Source: Aeromonas dhakensis (GTDB taxonomy: Bacteria > Pseudomonadota > Gammaproteobacteria > Enterobacterales > Aeromonadaceae). Taken from it: DNA of 64,000 nucleotides. Location: assembly GCF_000820305.1 (NCBI RefSeq), contig NZ_CDBH01000015.1:1-64000 (forward strand), read 5' to 3'. Position 1 is the first letter of the stretch. Each line of letters opens with the position of its first letter. The position numbers and the translations under genes were made by a program. This document shows, piece by piece, positions 1 through 9,333 of the stretch. The notes beneath the pieces are model-generated. The model saw only the letters and a list, made by a program, of their open reading frames with translations, was not told the DNA's origin and made no database searches.

Positions 1-69
1 GACAGAGCAGTTGCCCCTTGCTGTCTTCGTCTCCACCGCAGGGCATTGCCTGCCATGGACACAAATAGT

Positions 70-146
<77 letters not shown>

Positions 147-238
147 TCCGTATTCTTTCGTTCAGGCTGAGCAGTAGCCTGTTCGAATTCTCTTGTTTAT
201 CAACACATTGTGAAACAAGGCTGATGCAAGAACTCAGA

Positions 239-315
<77 letters not shown>

Positions 316-328
316 TCTGAGGTCGCCA

Positions 329-356
329 ATAATAGGCGCCGGCGCTCAGATTGCAA
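329..356 (-). promoter_or_regulatory. Sigma-70 promoter for the tRNA-fMet pair
   Basis: On the minus strand a -35 TTGCAA (351-356) and a -10 TATTAT (329-334) are separated by 16 bp. A GC-rich discriminator follows and the first tRNA begins about 13 bp downstream, as is usual for stable-RNA promoters under stringent control. Confidence 0.7.
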
Positions 357-511
357 GTAAATATCCTAAAAAAACTTCATTCGTAGATTAAACCGGCATA
401 AATCGCAGGAATTTGCAACAGAGCGCGGTTTTTTCAGGCAAGCAGCTTGTGGGCCAAGCTGGCGCACTACACTCAGATGGTTTGTAACTCCTCGTTTTGG
501 GTAGGTTTATC

Positions 512-2575
512 ATGCGTATCTCCGCCGGTCATTGCCGTCAATTGGGGGCCACACCCGAGCACGACGGCGTCAACTTCGCCATCTGGGCCCGTCTTGCCAG
601 TCGGGTCGAACTGCTGCTGTTTGCCAGCGCCGACGATGCCACGCCGGAAGTGATCCCCCTCTCCCCCCGCCTCAACCGCACCGCCTACTACTGGCACATC
701 CATATAGAGGGGATCGGGCTGGGTCAGCGCTACGCCTATCGCATCCAGGGCCCCTGGCGCCCCTACTACGGCACCCGCTTCGATGCCGACAAGGTGCTGC
801 TGGACCCTTATGGCCGCAGCATCGAGCTGGGCGCCAACTACGATCGCTGGGCGGCGGCCCGCCCCGGCAGCAACCTGGCCTGCTGCGCCAAGAACCGGGT
901 GGTGGATACCCGAAACTACGACTGGGAGGGGGACAAGCTGCCTGCCCACTCCCTCTCCCGCTCGGTGATCTACGAGCTGCACCTGGGGGGCTTTACCAAG
1001 TCGCCGGACTCGGGGGTCGACCCCGCCCTGCGCGGCACCTACCTCGGCCTTATCGAGAAGATCCCCTACCTGCAATCCCTCGGCGTCACCGCGGTCGAGC
1101 TGCTGCCGGTGTTCCAGTTCGATCCCCAGGATGCCCCCAGGGGGCTCTCCAACTACTGGGGCTACAGCCCCATGTCGTTCTTCGCCCCCCACGCCCAGTA
1201 CGCCAGCGGCGAGGATCCCCTCACCGAGTTTCGCGACATGGTCAAGGCGCTGCACCGCGCCAACATAGAAGTGATCCTGGATGTGGTCTACAACCACACC
1301 GCCGAGGGGGGCGACGATGGCCCCACCTTCTCGTTTCGCGGCATCGACAACGAGGCTTACTACATCCTCGATGCCAATCAGAAGGACACCAACTATTCGG
1401 GCTGCGGCAACACCTTCAACGGCGCCCACCCGGTGGTGCTGCGCATGATCATGGACAGCCTCCACTTCTGGCGTCAGGAGATGCACGTGGACGGCTTTCG
1501 TTTCGACCTGGCGGCCATCCTGTCGAGGGACGAGTCGGGCCAGCCCCAGGCCAATGCACCGACCCTGCGCACCATCGATACCGATCCCCGCATCGCCGAC
1601 ATCAAGCTCATCGCCGAGGCCTGGGATGCGGGAGGCCTCTATCAGGTGGGCAGCCTGGCCGGCGCCCGCTGGCGCGAGTGGAACGGCCAGTTCAGGGACG
1701 ACGTGCGCCGCTTCCTGCGCGGGGATGACAACGCGGTGATGGCGTTCGTGGAGCGGCTGTGCGGCAGTCCGGACATCTACCACTATCACCACGCCGATCC
1801 GGAGAAGAGCATCAACTTCGTCACCTGCCACGACGGCTTTACCCTGTGGGACTGGGCCAGCTACAACGGCAAGCACAACGAGGCCAACGGCGAGCAGAAC
1901 CGGGATGGCTGCGATCACAACTTCAGCTGGAACCACGGCCAGGAGGGGCCGAGCGAGGATCCCCAGATCAACGCCCTGCGCACTCGTCAGGCCAAGAACA
2001 TGATGGTGGCCACCCTGCTCTCGGTGGGCTCCCCCATGCTGCTGATGGGGGATGAGGTGCTGCGCACCCAGCACGGCAACAACAACGGCTACTGCCAGGA
2101 CAACGCCACCTGCTGGATGCAGTGGCAGCCCGATGCCAGGGGGCAGGAGATGTTCCGCTTCATGAAGGAGCTGATCCAGTATCGCAAGCACCTGTTCCAG
2201 CGCCCGGAGCAGGAGAGCATGCCGCTGTCGCTGACCGAGATCCTGCGCCACAGCGAGATCTGCTGGCACGGGGTCAACGCCGCCCAGCCGGACTTCGGCC
2301 CCCACTCCCACGCCATCGCCATGTCGGCCCTGTCGAGCGAAACCCGGCTGGCCCTCTACGTGCTGTTCAACGCCTACTGGGAGCCGCTCACCTTCAACCT
2401 GCCAAGCCCCCCCAAGGGGGTCGGTGGCTACTGGCGCCGGATCCTGGATACCGCCCTGCCCTCGCCCGAGGACATCAGCACCTTCGGCATGCCGCTCGAA
2501 GGGTTGACCCGGGAGTACCTGGCCCAGCCGCGCAGCAGCTGCCTCTTCATCTGCGGCGCCGACGACTTCTACTAG
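512..2575 (+). CDS. glgX: Glycogen debranching enzyme GlgX (isoamylase-type, GH13)
   Basis: Hydrolyses alpha-1,6 branch points of limit dextrins left after phosphorylase has shortened glycogen branches, in the cytoplasm. The 687-residue protein has the isoamylase N-terminal domain and then a GH13 barrel: region I DVVYNH, region II GFRFDLA with the nucleophile Asp, region III AEAWD with the acid Glu, and a FVTCHDG segment. It is slightly longer than E. coli GlgX (657 residues). ATG at 512 is chosen because a GTAGG-like site precedes it; an in-frame TTG at 497 would add five residues without a ribosome-binding site. It stands alone, closed by a strong hairpin at 2611-2638. Its natural partner, glycogen phosphorylase, lies at 36.4-38.9 kb. 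A maltooligosaccharide isoamylase is the alternative reading. Confidence 0.9.
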   Translation: MRISAGHCRQLGATPEHDGVNFAIWARLASRVELLLFASADDATPEVIPLSPRLNRTAYYWHIHIEGIGLGQRYAYRIQGPWRPYYGTRFDADKVLLDPYGRSIELGANYDRWAAARPGSNLACCAKNRVVDTRNYDWEGDKLPAHSLSRSVIYELHLGGFTKSPDSGVDPALRGTYLGLIEKIPYLQSLGVTAVELLPVFQFDPQDAPRGLSNYWGYSPMSFFAPHAQYASGEDPLTEFRDMVKALHRANIEVILDVVYNHTAEGGDDGPTFSFRGIDNEAYYILDANQKDTNYSGCGNTFNGAHPVVLRMIMDSLHFWRQEMHVDGFRFDLAAILSRDESGQPQANAPTLRTIDTDPRIADIKLIAEAWDAGGLYQVGSLAGARWREWNGQFRDDVRRFLRGDDNAVMAFVERLCGSPDIYHYHHADPEKSINFVTCHDGFTLWDWASYNGKHNEANGEQNRDGCDHNFSWNHGQEGPSEDPQINALRTRQAKNMMVATLLSVGSPMLLMGDEVLRTQHGNNNGYCQDNATCWMQWQPDARGQEMFRFMKELIQYRKHLFQRPEQESMPLSLTEILRHSEICWHGVNAAQPDFGPHSHAIAMSALSSETRLALYVLFNAYWEPLTFNLPSPPKGVGGYWRRILDTALPSPEDISTFGMPLEGLTREYLAQPRSSCLFICGADDFY

Positions 2576-2610
2576 AGGCCGCACACCAGGGCCGCAAACA
2601 GCCAGCAAAA

Positions 2611-2638
2611 AGCCCACCCCGGTTGCCCGGGGTGGGCT
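2611..2638. terminator. Bidirectional intrinsic terminator between glgX and the membrane-protein gene
   Basis: A perfect 12-bp GC-rich stem with a TTGC loop, flanked by an A-run on the left and a T-run on the right, so it can end transcription from both converging genes. Confidence 0.9.
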
Positions 2639-2657
2639 TTTTCATGATGCCGGTCGG

Positions 2658-3377
2658 TCAGGCCAGCTGGTGCAGCACGCTGGTCGCCGCGATCTGGGCG
2701 ATGATGAGGCCGCACAGGGCGGTGGAGACCACCACCGGCGCCGTCTCCTGCTGGCGATAGAGCGGGCTGAACCAGAGCAGCAGGGCGGCGATCAGCAGGG
2801 CCGCCTGGGTCAGTACGCCGGGGATCAGGGCGTCGAGGCCGGCGCCGCTCCCCTGCCAGCCCACCAGCACCGCCAGCCAGAGCAGGCTCAGGATGGCGGC
2901 CACCAGCCCGGCCAGCGGCAACAGGGTGTTGAACGCCTGCAGACGGTGACGGGCCCGCAGCAGCATCAGATGGGCGAAGGCCGCCCCCAGCAGCACCATC
3001 TGCAGCAGGCCGCCAAGCCAGCCCTGGATCTGCAGCAAGCCGATGCCATAGACCAGCAGCGGCACCGCCGGCAGCCAGAACAGGGTGGCCGGGATGGCGC
3101 GCTTGCCCTCCAGCCGGGATTGGGCCAGTGACAGCACCACTCCCAGGATCAGGGCGGCGCCGCCACTCCAGATCAGCCAGTCGGCCGCCTTGGCCTCCAC
3201 CGCCAGCATCAGGGAGAGGCCGGTGATCACCCAGACCGAGAAGAGCTGGGTGGTGATCCGCGAGCGCTGGCCCGGGCAGAGATCACCGCGCCAGAGCACC
3301 AGGCCCAGGGCGATGAGGGCCCCCAGCGCCATCAGGCCGGTCAGGGGAAAGAGCCAAAAAGGGAGTTGGACGAACAT
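2658..3377 (-). CDS. Multipass inner-membrane protein of unknown function
   Basis: A 239-residue, very hydrophobic protein with about seven or eight predicted membrane segments and few charged loops. It has no signal peptide distinct from the first segment, no ATPase motif and no recognisable transporter signature. The start is supported by a GGAGGCGTC ribosome-binding site just before ATG at 3377. I do not recognise the family. It converges on glgX across a shared terminator and follows ybjD on the same strand after about 117 bp, so it may be transcribed alone. Confidence 0.75.
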   Translation of the reverse strand: MFVQLPFWLFPLTGLMALGALIALGLVLWRGDLCPGQRSRITTQLFSVWVITGLSLMLAVEAKAADWLIWSGGAALILGVVLSLAQSRLEGKRAIPATLFWLPAVPLLVYGIGLLQIQGWLGGLLQMVLLGAAFAHLMLLRARHRLQAFNTLLPLAGLVAAILSLLWLAVLVGWQGSGAGLDALIPGVLTQAALLIAALLLWFSPLYRQQETAPVVVSTALCGLIIAQIAATSVLHQLA

Positions 3378-3494
3378 GACGCCTCCAGCAGCAAGAATTC
3401 AGAACGCGCCGATGGCGCCGGATGAAGGGGCCGAGTATACCCAAAGCCGCCGTCATCCCCAATCCCTGCCGCACATCAGCCTGCGACGAAGGGC

Positions 3495-5132
3495 TCAGCT
3501 CTGGCCGCGGGCCAGCGCCACCACCCGGGCGAACATCTGGCGCAGCACCGGCGGGATGTGCTCGCCGCCGAGCCGCTCCGCCTCCTCCACCACCGCCAGC
3601 GCCATGCCCGGCTTGCTGCGATGGTGAATCGCCTTGTTGATGATGCGCCCGGCGTTGAGGGTCGAGCGCCCCCCCACCCCGGCTTCACGCCGGAACACCG
3701 CCTCGAAGCCGTTGTGGTAGAGGTAGTGCTCTATGTCCGCCGCCGGTAACTGGGTCAGCCTGTCCCGCTCCCGCTCTCCCTTGAGCAGAGAGCGCGCCGA
3801 AGTCGCATATTTGACCCCCGCCTCGTCGCCGTCGGTGAGCAGATGCCACTCGATGCCAAAGTCGCGCGCCACCTTGATAAGGGGTGACTGACCACACTGG
3901 GCGAACTCGATGATCCGTACCCCCTCCGCTCGCAGGCTGTAGCCGCAGATCTGGGCGAGCTCGGAGAGCAGCCAGATCTCGGTCTCCCCCTCCACCAGCA
4001 GCCAGCAGCGGGCAAACATCGACATGGGACGGTTGATGCGCACGTGGAAGGCAATCTTGCGCAGATCGTCGCTGCTGTAGCGCTCGCCCCCCAATTGATG
4101 ACAGAGAATGTCCTGCTGGCGGCGCACCAGCCGGCGGATCTGGTTGAGGGGCAGCGAGGAGAGCAAGTCCCCCGAATTGGTGGTGAGCAGCTTCTGCCCA
4201 GGCAGTTGTTCCAGCAGGCCCCAGGCCAGTGCCAGCATGGTGGGGTGCAGGCGGCTCTCCGGGTCTTCCAGGATCATGATGGGGCGCGCCCCCTGCTCCA
4301 GCTCCCGGTTGCCCCGCGCCTGCAGCAGGGTGGCTGCCATGCCCGCCATCGCCAGCTGCAGCGCCCGGTTGTCGGCATTGCGCAGCAGCGCCTGCAGATT
4401 GCCGGGATTGCGCAGGGTCATGGGGCGGTTGACGATCTCCCGCTGGCTGCGCGGCTTGTTCTTGATGGGGGCCAGCGCGTTGAAGTAGTGATCCATCAGC
4501 TGGCGTACCGCCTGCAGCGCCTCCTTGAGCTCGGGCTCGCCGATGCGCTGGGGCTCGTCAATCAGCTTGTCGGCCAGCTCGCTCAGCCGCAGCTCGGAGA
4601 GATCCCCCCACTGCAGGGTCTCCACCCCGCTTCGGGCGGTACGGGCATCTCGCAGCCGGAACACCGGGTTCATGGTGATGAGCAGGCAGACCAGCTCGTG
4701 GGCATTGTCGATGGCCAGGCTCTTGCCGATGCCATCGAGAAAGTCGTGGGTGGTGGTGACGGAGCCATCGTTCTGCAGCTCGGCGCTGGCGCGGTAGTGA
4801 ATCCGGTGAAACTTGTCCTTGTGCTTGATCCAGGCAGCGCCGAGGCGGGCCAGTCGCTGGGAGTGCAGGCACATCTGGGGCCTGTGCTCGCTGAAGGTGA
4901 GCACCAGTTGCAGGTGGCGGGCCGGCTCGAGCTCGGGATCTTCGGGCTGATGGAAGTCATCGCTGCTGAACTGGTAGGGCTCGGCATCCTGGCCCAGCAG
5001 ACACCAGAGGGCACGCAACAGGCTGGACTTACCCCAGGCGTTCTCGCCGATGAGCACTGTGGTGTGGTCCAGCCCGAGCGAGAGGCGATTTATTCCGCGA
5101 AAACCTTTGACTTCAATGCGTTCCAGAAACAT
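3495..5132 (-). CDS. ybjD: OLD-family ATP-dependent endonuclease, YbjD type
   Basis: A 545-residue protein with an N-terminal ABC-type ATPase and a C-terminal Toprim nuclease domain, the layout of overcoming-lysogenization-defect (OLD) nucleases. The Walker A is GENAWGKSS near residue 29 and the Walker B region reads MILEDPESRLHP. The Toprim part carries VEGETE and then LLTDGDEAG, the acidic metal-binding residues. Length and N-terminus agree with E. coli YbjD (about 552 residues). No UvrD-like helicase partner lies next to it, so it is a stand-alone OLD rather than a two-gene Gabija-type pair. The in vivo role of YbjD is not established; a DNA repair or defence role is inference from the family. 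Confidence 0.88.
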   Translation of the reverse strand: MFLERIEVKGFRGINRLSLGLDHTTVLIGENAWGKSSLLRALWCLLGQDAEPYQFSSDDFHQPEDPELEPARHLQLVLTFSEHRPQMCLHSQRLARLGAAWIKHKDKFHRIHYRASAELQNDGSVTTTHDFLDGIGKSLAIDNAHELVCLLITMNPVFRLRDARTARSGVETLQWGDLSELRLSELADKLIDEPQRIGEPELKEALQAVRQLMDHYFNALAPIKNKPRSQREIVNRPMTLRNPGNLQALLRNADNRALQLAMAGMAATLLQARGNRELEQGARPIMILEDPESRLHPTMLALAWGLLEQLPGQKLLTTNSGDLLSSLPLNQIRRLVRRQQDILCHQLGGERYSSDDLRKIAFHVRINRPMSMFARCWLLVEGETEIWLLSELAQICGYSLRAEGVRIIEFAQCGQSPLIKVARDFGIEWHLLTDGDEAGVKYATSARSLLKGERERDRLTQLPAADIEHYLYHNGFEAVFRREAGVGGRSTLNAGRIINKAIHHRSKPGMALAVVEEAERLGGEHIPPVLRQMFARVVALARGQS

Positions 5133-5393
5133 GCGGCCATATCCAGTCCATCCTGATGGCGCAATAGTGGCAAAGTTGTCGGGAAAATCCTATCGGGTCG
5201 TGGCGATTTTCAGCGGGAACTGTGAGGAACGAGCGGTTCGGGCGGGGTCGGCATGCCAAGGCGGCCCTGGGGGGCGTTCCAGTGGCTGAACCAGAGGTGG
5301 CGGGTGCGAGTCTGACGTTTGCGATGATTCAAGGGCATCTCCTGTGCGGGTTGAAGGAACGAGGCTCCCCCTCGTTGCCAACCAATCTGCCGC

Positions 5394-6281
5394 TTATCTG
5401 TGACAGGAGGATGACAGCTGGCTGCGCCACTGACCCGGGGTGAGGCCAAACGCTTCGCGAAAGCGGTTGCCAAGGTGGGCCTGGGACGAGAAACCGCACT
5501 GGATGGCGATGCTGGCCAGGGAGTCGGCACCGGCCAGCAGCTGCTTGGCCCGCTTGAGCCGCAGCCCCAGCAGGTAGCGGTGGGGTGGGCAGCCCAGGCT
5601 CTGGCCGAACATGCGGGCGAAGTGGTATTCGCTCAGACCCGCCTCCTGTGCCAACTCGGCCAGGGTGACAGGCTCCGCCAGATGGGCCAGCAGGTACTCC
5701 TGCACCCGCCGGATCACCGCTGGTGCCAGCCCGCCGCGCACCTCGGGCAGCGGTGGCGCCTCCCGGGTGTGGTGGCGATAGGCGTGCAGCATCAGCATCC
5801 AGGCGCCGTGAGAGAGCGCCATCCTGTCCACCTGATGCTGCCAGTCCAGCTGCATCAGCTGGCCCTGCACCAGGCTGGCGGCCAGCGGATCGTCGATGAA
5901 GGTCTTGTCCTCCAGCAGCAGGTGGCGCCCCTCCTTGTCGCACACCTCTTCGGCGATGCGGGTCAGGTGGGCCGGGGTGAAGTAGAGGTGGAAGAAGCGA
6001 AACTCCTCGCGCACCAGCCACTCGGATCTGTGGTGATCCGGCATGATGCACACCTTGCCAGTGCCGCCGTGGCCACCCGGACCGTCCAGCCGCTCGGTCT
6101 GCTCGCCCCCCTGCAAGTAGACGCTCAGGGTATGGTGGCCCGGTTTGTGATAGCGGGTCTGATCGTAACAGTTGCGCCAGCTGGCGACGCCAAGGCCAGG
6201 TTCCAGCCAGCAGGCGTTCTCCAGTCGCGCGCCCGTGCTGACCAGTGCATCGAATACTCCCGCCAGCTTAGTCTGCAGCAC
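5394..6281 (-). CDS. AraC-family transcriptional regulator
   Basis: Has an N-terminal effector-binding cupin-like domain and a C-terminal pair of helix-turn-helix motifs, visible as LAELAQEAGLSEYHFARMF and SIAIQCGFSSQAHLGNRFREAFG. It probably controls the divergently transcribed EamA exporter. The start is uncertain. A GTG at 6281 with GAGG about 10 bp upstream gives 295 residues beginning just before the conserved domain. In-frame ATGs at 6326 and 6410 add 15 or 43 residues of low-complexity sequence, and the latter would leave only about 37 bp between the two divergent genes. The inducer is unknown. Confidence 0.85.
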   Translation of the reverse strand: MLQTKLAGVFDALVSTGARLENACWLEPGLGVASWRNCYDQTRYHKPGHHTLSVYLQGGEQTERLDGPGGHGGTGKVCIMPDHHRSEWLVREEFRFFHLYFTPAHLTRIAEEVCDKEGRHLLLEDKTFIDDPLAASLVQGQLMQLDWQHQVDRMALSHGAWMLMLHAYRHHTREAPPLPEVRGGLAPAVIRRVQEYLLAHLAEPVTLAELAQEAGLSEYHFARMFGQSLGCPPHRYLLGLRLKRAKQLLAGADSLASIAIQCGFSSQAHLGNRFREAFGLTPGQWRSQLSSSCHR

Positions 6282-6447
6282 CCGCTCTGTTCCTCTTGTT
6301 GCTTGCCTATGGCCCCTGTGCGCCATCTTAACGCGGCGCGGCGGCAAAGGCTTCGGCTGCCCGTAAAAAACCGCAAGATGGTGTAAGCCCGCCACCACCG
6401 CCCGCTGCATGCTGATCCCATGTCGTTCTCATCTCACCGGATACCCC

Positions 6448-7365
6448 ATGAACCTGATGCTCTATCTTGCCACCGTCCTTATCTGGGGCAGCACCTGGAT
6501 CGCCATCGCCTGGCAGCTCGGCCCCATCCCCATCGAGGTTTCGGTGCTCTATCGTTTCGCCCTGGCGGCGCTGGCGCTGTTTACCCTGCTCACGGCGAGC
6601 GGCCGTTTCCCGCGCCTGCCCTGGGCGGGCCAGCGTTACGCCGCCCTGCTCGGCGCCCTGCTCTTTTCCACCAACTTTCTCTGCTTCTACCACGCCACCC
6701 TCTATATCCCGAGCGGCATGTCGGCGGTGATCTTCGCCAGCGCCAGCATCTTCAACGGCCTCAACCTCTGGCTGTTCGAGGGGAAAAGACCCGGCCTGCG
6801 CTGGTTGCAAGGATCCTTGCTGGGGCTTCTCGGCACCCTGTTGCTGTTCTGGCCCGTGCTCGTGGATGCGCAACTCGGTGCAAACGGCTGGAAGGGGCTG
6901 CTGTTTGCCTGCGCCGGCACCCTCTGCTTCTCCCTGGGCAACCTGGTCTCGGCCCGGGGCCAGCGCCAGGGCTATCACGTGCTGCAGATGGTGCCCTGGG
7001 GCATGGTCTACGGCGTGGCGCTGCTGCTGGGCTGGGTCACGGTACTCGGTCAGTCCCTGACGCTGCCCACCGATCCTCGCTACCTGGCGGCCATGGTCTA
7101 TCTGGCCATCTTCGGCTCCGTCATCGCCTTCACCGCCTACCTCACCCTGGTGGGGCGCATCGGCCCCAGCAAGGCGGCCTACGCCACCGTGCTCTTCCCC
7201 CTGGTGGCGCTGACCCTCTCCACCTTCTATGAAGGCTTCGTCTGGCAGACGGTGTCGGTGGTCGGCGTGGTGGTGAGCCTCATCGGCAACCTGGTGATCT
7301 TCGCCCCGCCCGTCAAGGCGTGGCGCTGGCCGCTGGCACGGGCTACAAACGGTACTTGCCCCTGA
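6448..7365 (+). CDS. EamA/DMT-family inner-membrane transporter
   Basis: A 305-residue protein with about ten hydrophobic helices and the two-fold EamA repeat, opening with the typical LATVLIWGSTWIA segment. Members of the drug/metabolite transporter superfamily usually export amino acids, nucleosides or small toxic metabolites; the substrate here cannot be read from sequence. ATG at 6448 is chosen because the hydrophobic first helix begins there; an upstream in-frame ATG at 6409 adds a non-conserved polar leader. It is divergent from an AraC-type regulator and followed after 52 bp by a LysR-type regulator on the same strand, so it may be controlled by either. Confidence 0.88.
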   Translation: MNLMLYLATVLIWGSTWIAIAWQLGPIPIEVSVLYRFALAALALFTLLTASGRFPRLPWAGQRYAALLGALLFSTNFLCFYHATLYIPSGMSAVIFASASIFNGLNLWLFEGKRPGLRWLQGSLLGLLGTLLLFWPVLVDAQLGANGWKGLLFACAGTLCFSLGNLVSARGQRQGYHVLQMVPWGMVYGVALLLGWVTVLGQSLTLPTDPRYLAAMVYLAIFGSVIAFTAYLTLVGRIGPSKAAYATVLFPLVALTLSTFYEGFVWQTVSVVGVVVSLIGNLVIFAPPVKAWRWPLARATNGTCP

Positions 7366-7417
7366 TGCCACCAGCCCCTAAGGTAACCGCTTTCAACAGA
7401 CGAGGACGGGAGAGAGC

Positions 7418-8281
7418 ATGTTACTGGAAGGGCTGGAGACACTCTGCCTGCTGGCGAGCGAGGGCACCATGGCCAAGGTCGCAAGCCGCCTCTATATCAG
7501 CCAGTCGGCAGTCAGCAAGCGCATCGCCCAGCTGGAGCAGCGCCTCGGCAAGAAGCTCGTCGAGCCGGATGGACGCCACACCCGCCTCACTCCCCAGGCC
7601 AGGGAACTGCTCACCCGGGTGGCCCCGAGCCTGGCCGAGATGAAGGGGGTGCTGACGGACAGCCAGATCCTCACCGACCAGACTCCCCTGCCCGTCGCCT
7701 GCTCCGAGACCCTGCTGGCGGGCTACCTCGCCCGCTTCATGCACGACTACCTCGAGCGTGATCCCCATATCGCCCTCTCCACCCACCACACGCCGGTGAT
7801 CCTGGCCCGGGTGCGTGGCGGCGACGCCCTGCTCGGCATCTGCGCCGGGCGCCTGCCACCGGGGCACGGCCTGTGCACCGAACGACTGCTGGAGGAGCCC
7901 TTCTATCTGGTGGGCGATGATCAGGGGGACGCCAGAATCGGGGATCAGGAGGGGGAGCGCAGGATACTGACCATGGATCTGGAGAACCCCTCCAACCGCT
8001 ACCTGCGCGAGCCGCTGGCGGCCCTCGGCCTGACGCCGGCCATGGAGCTCGACTCCTACCTGGCGCTGATCGAGCTGGCCAAGGCGGGCATTGGCCCCGT
8101 GCTGCTGCCGGCCGGCCTGCTGGCCCTGGTGGGTGAGCAAGGGACACGGGCCCGCCCCCTGCCGGGGCTGGGGCGCCCGCTCCACCTGGTCTACCGGCCA
8201 AACAGCCTCAAGCGCGAGCGCATCGCCCGCCTGGTGCAGGCCCTGCAGGCCCATTTCCGGCAGCTGACGGCGCAGAGCTGA
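7418..8281 (+). CDS. LysR-family transcriptional regulator
   Basis: A 287-residue regulator with an N-terminal winged helix-turn-helix (residues about 1-60, containing SRLYISQSAVSKRIAQLEQRL) and a shortened substrate-binding domain. The start has a GGGAGAGAGC ribosome-binding site. It lies 52 bp after the EamA exporter and could be co-transcribed with it. The target and co-inducer are unknown; control of the preceding exporter is only inferred from position. Confidence 0.88.
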   Translation: MLLEGLETLCLLASEGTMAKVASRLYISQSAVSKRIAQLEQRLGKKLVEPDGRHTRLTPQARELLTRVAPSLAEMKGVLTDSQILTDQTPLPVACSETLLAGYLARFMHDYLERDPHIALSTHHTPVILARVRGGDALLGICAGRLPPGHGLCTERLLEEPFYLVGDDQGDARIGDQEGERRILTMDLENPSNRYLREPLAALGLTPAMELDSYLALIELAKAGIGPVLLPAGLLALVGEQGTRARPLPGLGRPLHLVYRPNSLKRERIARLVQALQAHFRQLTAQS

Positions 8282-8287
8282 AAAACA

Positions 8288-8318
8288 AGAGGGCCCGATC
8301 CAGCGGATCGGGCCCTCT
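8288..8318. terminator. Intrinsic terminator between the LysR gene and the YfcA-type permease
   Basis: A perfect 14-bp stem with a 3-nt loop. On the minus strand it runs into TTGTTTTT, so it best terminates the permease gene, while serving the converging LysR gene less well. Confidence 0.88.
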
Positions 8319-8346
8319 CTATATCCCTTCTCCCTTGTGCAAGGCG

Positions 8347-9126
8347 TCAGCCCAGCCAGGCAAAGAGCTCGGGATACTGGCTCCACACCAGCTTGACGGA
8401 CATCAAGAGGGAGACGGTCACCAGCAGCGGCTTGATGAGCTTGACCCCCTTCTTGAGCACCAGCTTGGAGCCCATGCGGGCCCCGATGAACTGCCCCAGC
8501 GCCATGCACAAACCGACGCTCCACACCACCTTTCCCCCCAGGGTAAAGAACAGCAGGGAGGCGATGTTGGAGGTGAAGTTGAGCAGCTTGGTGTGAGCTG
8601 TGGCCCGGGCCATGCCAAAGCCCGCCAGGGCCACGAAGCCGATGGCAAAAAACGATCCCGTGCCCGGCCCGAAGAAGCCGTCATAGAAACCCACGCCACC
8701 GCCCACCAGCAGGGCGAATGCCATGGGAGTGAGGCGACGCTGGCTCTCCGCATCGCTCACCCGGGGGGAGAAGTAGAAGTAGCAGGCAAACGCCATCAGC
8801 AGGAAGGGCAGCAGCCGCTCCAGGATGGCGGCATCTATGGTCTGCACCGCCAGGGTGCCGATGGCCGCGCCGATGAAGGTGCAGATGACCGCCGGCCAGA
8901 TGATGGCCCACTCCAGCAGCCCCTTGCGGGCATAAAACCAGGTGGCGGAGAAGGAGCCGAAACTGCTCTGCAACTTGTTGGTGCCAAGCACCAGGGCCGG
9001 CGGCATGCCGGTGGCGAGCAGAGCGGGCACCGTCAGCAGGCCCCCGCCGCCGGCAATGGCATCGATGAAGCCGGCCACCAGGGCCACGCCAAACAGGGCA
9101 AGCAGGGTAAAGAGTTCCAGTTCCAT
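8347..9126 (-). CDS. yfcA: TauE/SafE-family permease, YfcA type
   Basis: A 259-residue inner-membrane protein of about eight helices. It has the family signature GFIDAIAGGGGLLTVPAL near the N-terminus and the repeat GFYDGFFGPGTGSF in the second half, both closely resembling E. coli YfcA. TauE/SafE proteins are implicated in export of sulfite, sulfoacetate and related organosulfur anions, but YfcA itself has no proven substrate. ATG at 9126 has a GAGG site six bases upstream; an in-frame ATG at 9159 would add 11 residues. It forms its own unit between a terminator and about 200 bp of upstream DNA. Confidence 0.9.
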   Translation of the reverse strand: MELELFTLLALFGVALVAGFIDAIAGGGGLLTVPALLATGMPPALVLGTNKLQSSFGSFSATWFYARKGLLEWAIIWPAVICTFIGAAIGTLAVQTIDAAILERLLPFLLMAFACYFYFSPRVSDAESQRRLTPMAFALLVGGGVGFYDGFFGPGTGSFFAIGFVALAGFGMARATAHTKLLNFTSNIASLLFFTLGGKVVWSVGLCMALGQFIGARMGSKLVLKKGVKLIKPLLVTVSLLMSVKLVWSQYPELFAWLG

Positions 9127-9333
9127 CCATCGCCTCGCGAAATTGACCGGGGCCCGCAAAGGCCCGCACAGCGCAGGCTCGCCATGAGCCTGATAAACAC
9201 CGCAGGTCGCTATCCTAATGGGGCTTGGCTCATGACGCCAACGAAACGGTGGCAGGCAATTGATTCCTGATTTTCATCAGTCAACCGCCCCATGGCGTGG
9301 CTGGCACGCGTGCGATCCCCTCGCCCGTCTTGA

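Noticed and set aside
181..190. T-loop-like GTTCGAATTC between the two tRNA genes
   Set aside because: No matching acceptor or anticodon stems around it; probably chance.
473..2617. Long open frame on the minus strand opposite glgX
   Set aside because: It mirrors the codon bias of a high-GC gene on the other strand. Its product is Val/Gly/His-rich without family features and it has no ribosome-binding site.
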